A DNA stretch of 11,365 bases from Pyrrhoderma lamaoense (Eukaryota; Basidiomycota; Agaricomycetes; Hymenochaetales; Hymenochaetaceae): contig NBAZ01000072.1 in assembly GCA_002794735.1 (NCBI GenBank), positions 1 through 11,365 on the forward strand, read 5' to 3'. Positions 8,599 through 11,365 of this stretch are shown here, one piece after another (the first letter of the stretch is position 1; each line of letters starts with the position of its first letter). A program made the translations under genes and the position numbers. The notes beneath the pieces are model-generated. The model was not told where the DNA came from. It worked only from the letters and a program-made list of their open reading frames with translations, and searched no databases.

Positions 8599-11365
8599 AT
8601 GGCCCCACCGCCGAACGAGAGTGCGGACCAAGCGGCGAGCAGGGTCCAAAGAGAAGAAGAAGCTCGACGGATCAGTGCGGCGATTGATGAGGAGATTCGG
8701 AGGGAGAGGGTGTTGGCGAGGAAGAGGAAGGTCGTCAAGTTGTTGTTGTTGGGGCAGAGTGAGAGTGGTGAGAGTCTTTTCGTTTTTGTTTATTTTTGGT
8801 TTGGGGTTTTTTTTTTTGTCATGGGGTTTTTTTTTGGTTTGGGTTCTTATGTATATGGGGAGAGAGTGAGGAAAAAAAAGGGGGGGAGAAAGAAGGCTTA
8901 TTCTTTCTGGTAGATACGGTTGGATCGGGGACGAGAGAGAGGGGGTAGTATATATACTAGTGCGAAATCTGTTTTTGGGGTGGGGTGATTACTGTGATGG
9001 AGAAGCGGGGATGGAGATGGATGGATGAGGGTGATGCAAGTTTACTGATGCCTGTTGGGGTCGTTGGATATCTGCTATTGACGTTTGTTTGGTCGTGGAG
9101 GCTTTTTACTACCGGATTAGTTATAGTTATAAGCTGAGGTTGGGGGTCGGGCTGGAAGCTGGCATTTTGTTGGGTTTGGATGGGTAGCCCGGATGATTGT
9201 GGCTTCTAGTTGTTGATTGTACTGGGGAATTAGTGTGGATCTACTTTATTCCTTTTTTCTCTCCTTTTAGTTTTGTCAACCTCTTGCTGTAACTCAATAA
9301 CTGACTGACTACTGTTTTTTATTATCTTAATCTTCCTAATAGGCAAGTCAACGACACTTCGACGTAAGTCCACCACATCTCCCTCCTTACTTCAATATTC
9401 GATCTTTTCTTCTTCACTATATATATCATACATGTGATTCTCAATGAATTGGATGTTATACCACTGACCTACCCTCCCACCTGTTTCTCTGTAATCCCAC
9501 TCTAAAATCTGAAAATAAAAGTTCGAACATGGATATTCTTTGTAACACTGTACTAACTTAACATTTACCTCCTCGTTCTCTTCCCTACCACTTTCTCATA
9601 AATTGCACAGAATTCCAACGATTATACACCCCGAACGCCTTCGAGACGAACTCATCCTCTGGAGATCCGTCATCCAACTTAACCTCGTCCGCTCAGTCCG
9701 AAAAAATTCTAGACACCTTAAACGCATACGTCCTCTCCCTCTCTTCTTCTACCGCCACCTCCTCTTCCTCAACGAACAACAATAACAATTCTCATTCGTA
9801 CGCATACGCTTACTCACACCACTCTTCGTCCTTCTCCTCTTCAGCACCTTCTTACTTCCATCAGGTCGAGCTCTAATTTTACGACTCACTCGAACGCAAA
9901 TTCGAATCATCACGGCAAGTATGGTAATTACTCGTCGTTCTCGCCTGATAGTTCGCCTCCTTTACCTCCTCCACCGCCTCTCCCTCCTCTCCCACCGCAC
10001 TACCAAACTAACAATAGTAATGGGAATGGGAATGGTGATAACAATACGTATAATATAAGTTTTATACTTCGCAGGATATGGGTCTTTCGGACTCGGAGAA
10101 CGAAATGGACCGATTCCTTCGTCTTCGATTTATCATCCTCATCAACATCCACATCAGCATCAGCACCAGCGGCAACAGAGACAACGTCTAACTCACTATA
10201 ATTCTGCAGAACTCACATCATTCGTCTTTTGCTTACTCACAATCCCAGAACCAAACGCATCCCTATCCCCATCCACATCCTAATTCTAACTCCAATCCGG
10301 ATCCAAATTCGAATCATCACCAAAGTCCACATCAAAGTCCCATCCTCCTCTTCCTCCCATCTACCCCAAACTCAAACTCAAACCCAGGCTCTAGCACAGG
10401 TACAGCAAACTCAGATCAGACACACGTCCAAGATGGTCCTTTCCCGGGTAGCACCTCGTCGACGATCGCGCGTCTTCAGGAGATGTCGATGAGGTTGTTA
10501 CCGCTCAGACATATTGAGCAGGTGTTGATCGCTAAGCTTGTCCCGCCTGATGAGGAGGAGGCTACTAGGCTTTGTGCTGTTAACAATCTAGGAGGGGCAG
10601 GGCAGGGGGAGTAGGGGAGATGGAGGCTATTGTCCTTTTGAAGGACCTGCGAATGGTGTTGGAGGGAGAGGGAACGGAGAAGGTGGGGGAGTGGAGGGAG
10701 TGGGAGTGGGAGTAGTAGTCCTGGAGGTAAAGCCTGGGAAACCCTTGGAGAGAAGAACGTTAGCGGGAGTGGGTTAAGTAACGGGAAAGGGAACGGGAAC
10801 GCAGAGATTTTCGTTAGACCGGGACGGCTGGAAAGGTTCGTAGCTAGGTCTAAGCATCATGTGGGTTTAGGACACGGAAGGTCGTTTAGTGGGGGTAATA
10901 GTAATAACAATAACGCCGCTAACGCTAACGCTAATGGGATTAACGGTGGATATCAAAACGTCTCGATGGAGAGAAGAAACGGTCTCAGTCTCTTGATTTG
11001 TTACAACGAGAGGAAGGTGGTGGAGGGAAGAAGACGAGCCGACGGAGGTGTTGTATGAACTTCGACATGATTTGATGGAACTTTGGAGCGATCCGCTTGT
11101 TAGAGAGATCTTGAGGAAGAGGAAGGTGAGGGTTGAGGAGCAGCCTGGGTTGTGAGTATTTCTTTTTCCTCTCTTCTGGAACTCGTTTCGACCCTTCTTT
11201 TACAACTTTTCACTCACCTCACCTCACACCCCCTTGTGAATTTAATGGCTGATGACTTTATATATACTTACCTTCATCCCTCCTCATATATGTTTTTGGG
11301 CGGGGATTAGCTTCTTGAATGACCTGGAAAGGATAGCGTCGTTACATTATATGCCATCAGAAGGT
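8264..11365 (+). CDS. Heterotrimeric G-protein alpha subunit, basidiomycete-type, with low-complexity insertions (3' end outside window)
   Basis: GTP-binding α subunit that relays signals from seven-helix receptors at the plasma membrane. Recognisable pieces in order: KRKVVKLLLLG (β1), P-loop GQSESG-KSTTLR split by intron 1, QFQRLYTPNAF, DELILWRSVIQLNLVRSVRK and ILDTLNAYV (start of the helical domain). A long Ser/Asn/His/Pro-rich insertion follows, then LQEMSMRLLPLRHIEQVLIA plus KLVPPDEEEATRL, a second insertion, AEIFVRPGRLERFVARS, EDEPTEVLYELRHDLMELWS, and after intron 3 FFLNDLERIASLHYMPSEG. The last matches the YFLNDLDRI...YIPT region just before switch I of canonical Gα. Switch I-III, NKxD and the C-terminal receptor contact lie outside. 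The best-supported ATG is 8599; 8264 is possible with one correction. There is no N-terminal MGxxxS myristoylation signal. Reading the whole chain needs about ten single-base frame changes, so the model is approximate and a pseudogene is not excluded. Confidence 0.92.
8599..8767 (+). other. Gα exon 1 (coding part from ATG 8599)
   Basis: Encodes MAPPPNESADQAASRVQREE, then EARRISAAIDEEIRRERVLA, then RKRKVVKLLLLGQSESG. The acidic/basic helix ending in IDEE-x8-KRKVVKLLLLGQSESG is a Gα N-terminal helix, β1 and first half of the P-loop. The last codon (Gly) is split after its first base by the donor G/GTGAGA. Reading on into the intron gives a Phe/Gly/Val tail, confirming the boundary. Confidence 0.9.
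8768..9342 (+). other. Gα intron 1 (575 nt)
   Basis: Donor GTGAGA, acceptor CTAATAG. Branch-point candidates CTGAC occur near 9301-9310. It is long compared with the 50-80 nt introns usual in basidiomycetes. The interior is T/G-rich, with no open frame or structured RNA that I can identify. Confidence 0.85.
9343..9363 (+). other. Gα micro-exon 2 (21 nt, P-loop KSTTLR)
   Basis: Twenty-one bases between CTAATAG and GTAAGT complete the split Gly codon, encode KSTTLR and give the first base of the next Gln codon. It contains the Lys and Ser that bind the GTP phosphates and Mg2+. The length is a multiple of three, so skipping it would keep the frame but remove the nucleotide-binding residues. Confidence 0.9.
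9364..9610 (+). other. Gα intron 2 (247 nt)
   Basis: Donor GTAAGT, acceptor TGCACAG. A perfect TACTAAC branch-point box lies at 9551-9557, and the acceptor is the first AG after it. Splicing here joins C to AATTC to give QFQRLYTPNAF, the expected Gα sequence after the P-loop. Confidence 0.88.
9551..9557 (+). promoter_or_regulatory. TACTAAC intron branch-point box
   Basis: An exact match to the optimal spliceosomal branch-site consensus, 53 nt before the 3' splice site with no intervening AG. Confidence 0.75.
9611..11151 (+). other. Gα exon 3, helical domain with two long insertions and several frame changes
   Basis: It starts QFQRLYTPNAF and ends RKVRVEEQPG plus TT of a split Phe codon at the donor TT/GTGAGT. 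Frame-coherent segments are 9611-9642, 9645-9703, 9706-9860, 9863-10050, 10074-10200, 10207-10590, 10610-10680, 10690-10975, 10983-11020 and 11027-11151. Canonical Gα pieces sit at the start, at 10468-10575 and at 11030-11151; the rest is low complexity. No intron with believable borders explains the frame changes. Confidence 0.75.
9745..10465 (+). other. Low-complexity insertion in the Gα helical domain
   Basis: Between ILDTLNAYV and LQEMSMRLLPLRH lie about 240 codons. In the best frames these read as poly-Ser/Asn with AYAYSHH, a poly-Pro block (PPLPPPPPLPPLPPHY), NGNGNG, a His/Gln block (HPHQHPHQHQHQ), and Asn/Pro/His/Ser repeats. Canonical Gα has only a few tens of residues here. It is probably a disordered surface loop. 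Confidence 0.7.
11152..11310 (+). other. Gα intron 3 (159 nt)
   Basis: Donor GTGAGT, acceptor GATTAG. Splicing rebuilds a Phe codon and gives QPG-FFLNDLERI, matching the conserved Gα FFLDD/YFLNDLDRI block. A CTGATGAC-like branch site lies near 11247. Confidence 0.85.
11311..11365 (+). other. Gα exon 4, partial at the right edge
   Basis: Encodes FLNDLERIASLHYMPSEG after the split Phe codon. The window ends in GAAG/GT, so a further donor may fall at 11364, or the exon may simply continue towards switch I. The frame is clean in this segment. Confidence 0.85.

Noticed and set aside
7060..8649. Three consecutive minus-strand open frames (7060-7842, 7846-8280, 8284-8649) in the same frame, separated by single stops
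   Set aside because: They are the complement of purine-rich and repeat-rich sequence where stops are rare. The translations are Ser/Leu/Phe or Val/Ala/Leu runs with no domain, and the opposite strand joins a real Gα gene.
8768..8913. Continuation of the P-loop exon frame into a Phe/Gly/Val-rich tail ending at 8913
   Set aside because: This is intron read-through. The GTGAGA donor followed by a perfect KSTTLR continuation at 9343 explains the gene better.
10053..10076. Possible tiny intron (starting GTATAATATAAG and ending TTCGCAG) in the Gα insertion
   Set aside because: At about 27 nt it is too short for a spliceosomal intron, and removing it would not restore the frame because its length is a multiple of three.

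Overview
The window looks like nuclear DNA of a filamentous fungus, most likely a basidiomycete (Agaricomycetes-like). The evidence is spliceosomal introns with GTRAG donors and YAG acceptors, Ser/Asn/His/Gln-rich low-complexity coding sequence, dense microsatellites, and a G-protein alpha subunit of the divergent type known from mushroom-forming fungi. I see no bacterial-style operon, rRNA, tRNA or CRISPR.

Layout. (1) Positions 2-667 (+) hold the C-terminal part of a protein cut by the left edge. It has a CAA-encoded polyQ tract and a conserved-looking C-terminal block, and is probably the tail of a fungal bZIP/Hap4-type transcription factor (tentative). (2) Positions 668 to about 7190 are a gap of roughly 6.5 kb with no gene I can support. 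It carries many short tandem repeats, strongly strand-biased purine or pyrimidine stretches and a G-quadruplex-rich block near 3.55-3.8 kb. At 1668-1928 it carries a clear MITE-like element: 61-bp terminal inverted repeats identical base for base, an AT-rich core of 139 bp, and a CTA (or TA) flank on both sides. (3) From about 7190, and certainly from 8599, to the right edge lies a heterotrimeric G-protein alpha subunit gene (+). Its P-loop (GQSESG/KSTTLR) is split by a 575-nt intron and continued in a 21-nt micro-exon. The helical domain follows, interrupted by very long low-complexity insertions. The window ends at FFLNDLERIASLHYMPSEG, just before switch I.

The Gα coding sequence can be read only by changing frame about ten times, mostly at homopolymers, while conserved residues are kept in each segment. 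This is more like indel errors in the assembled sequence than decay, but a pseudogene cannot be excluded. The two genes share an orientation; nothing shows that they are functionally linked.
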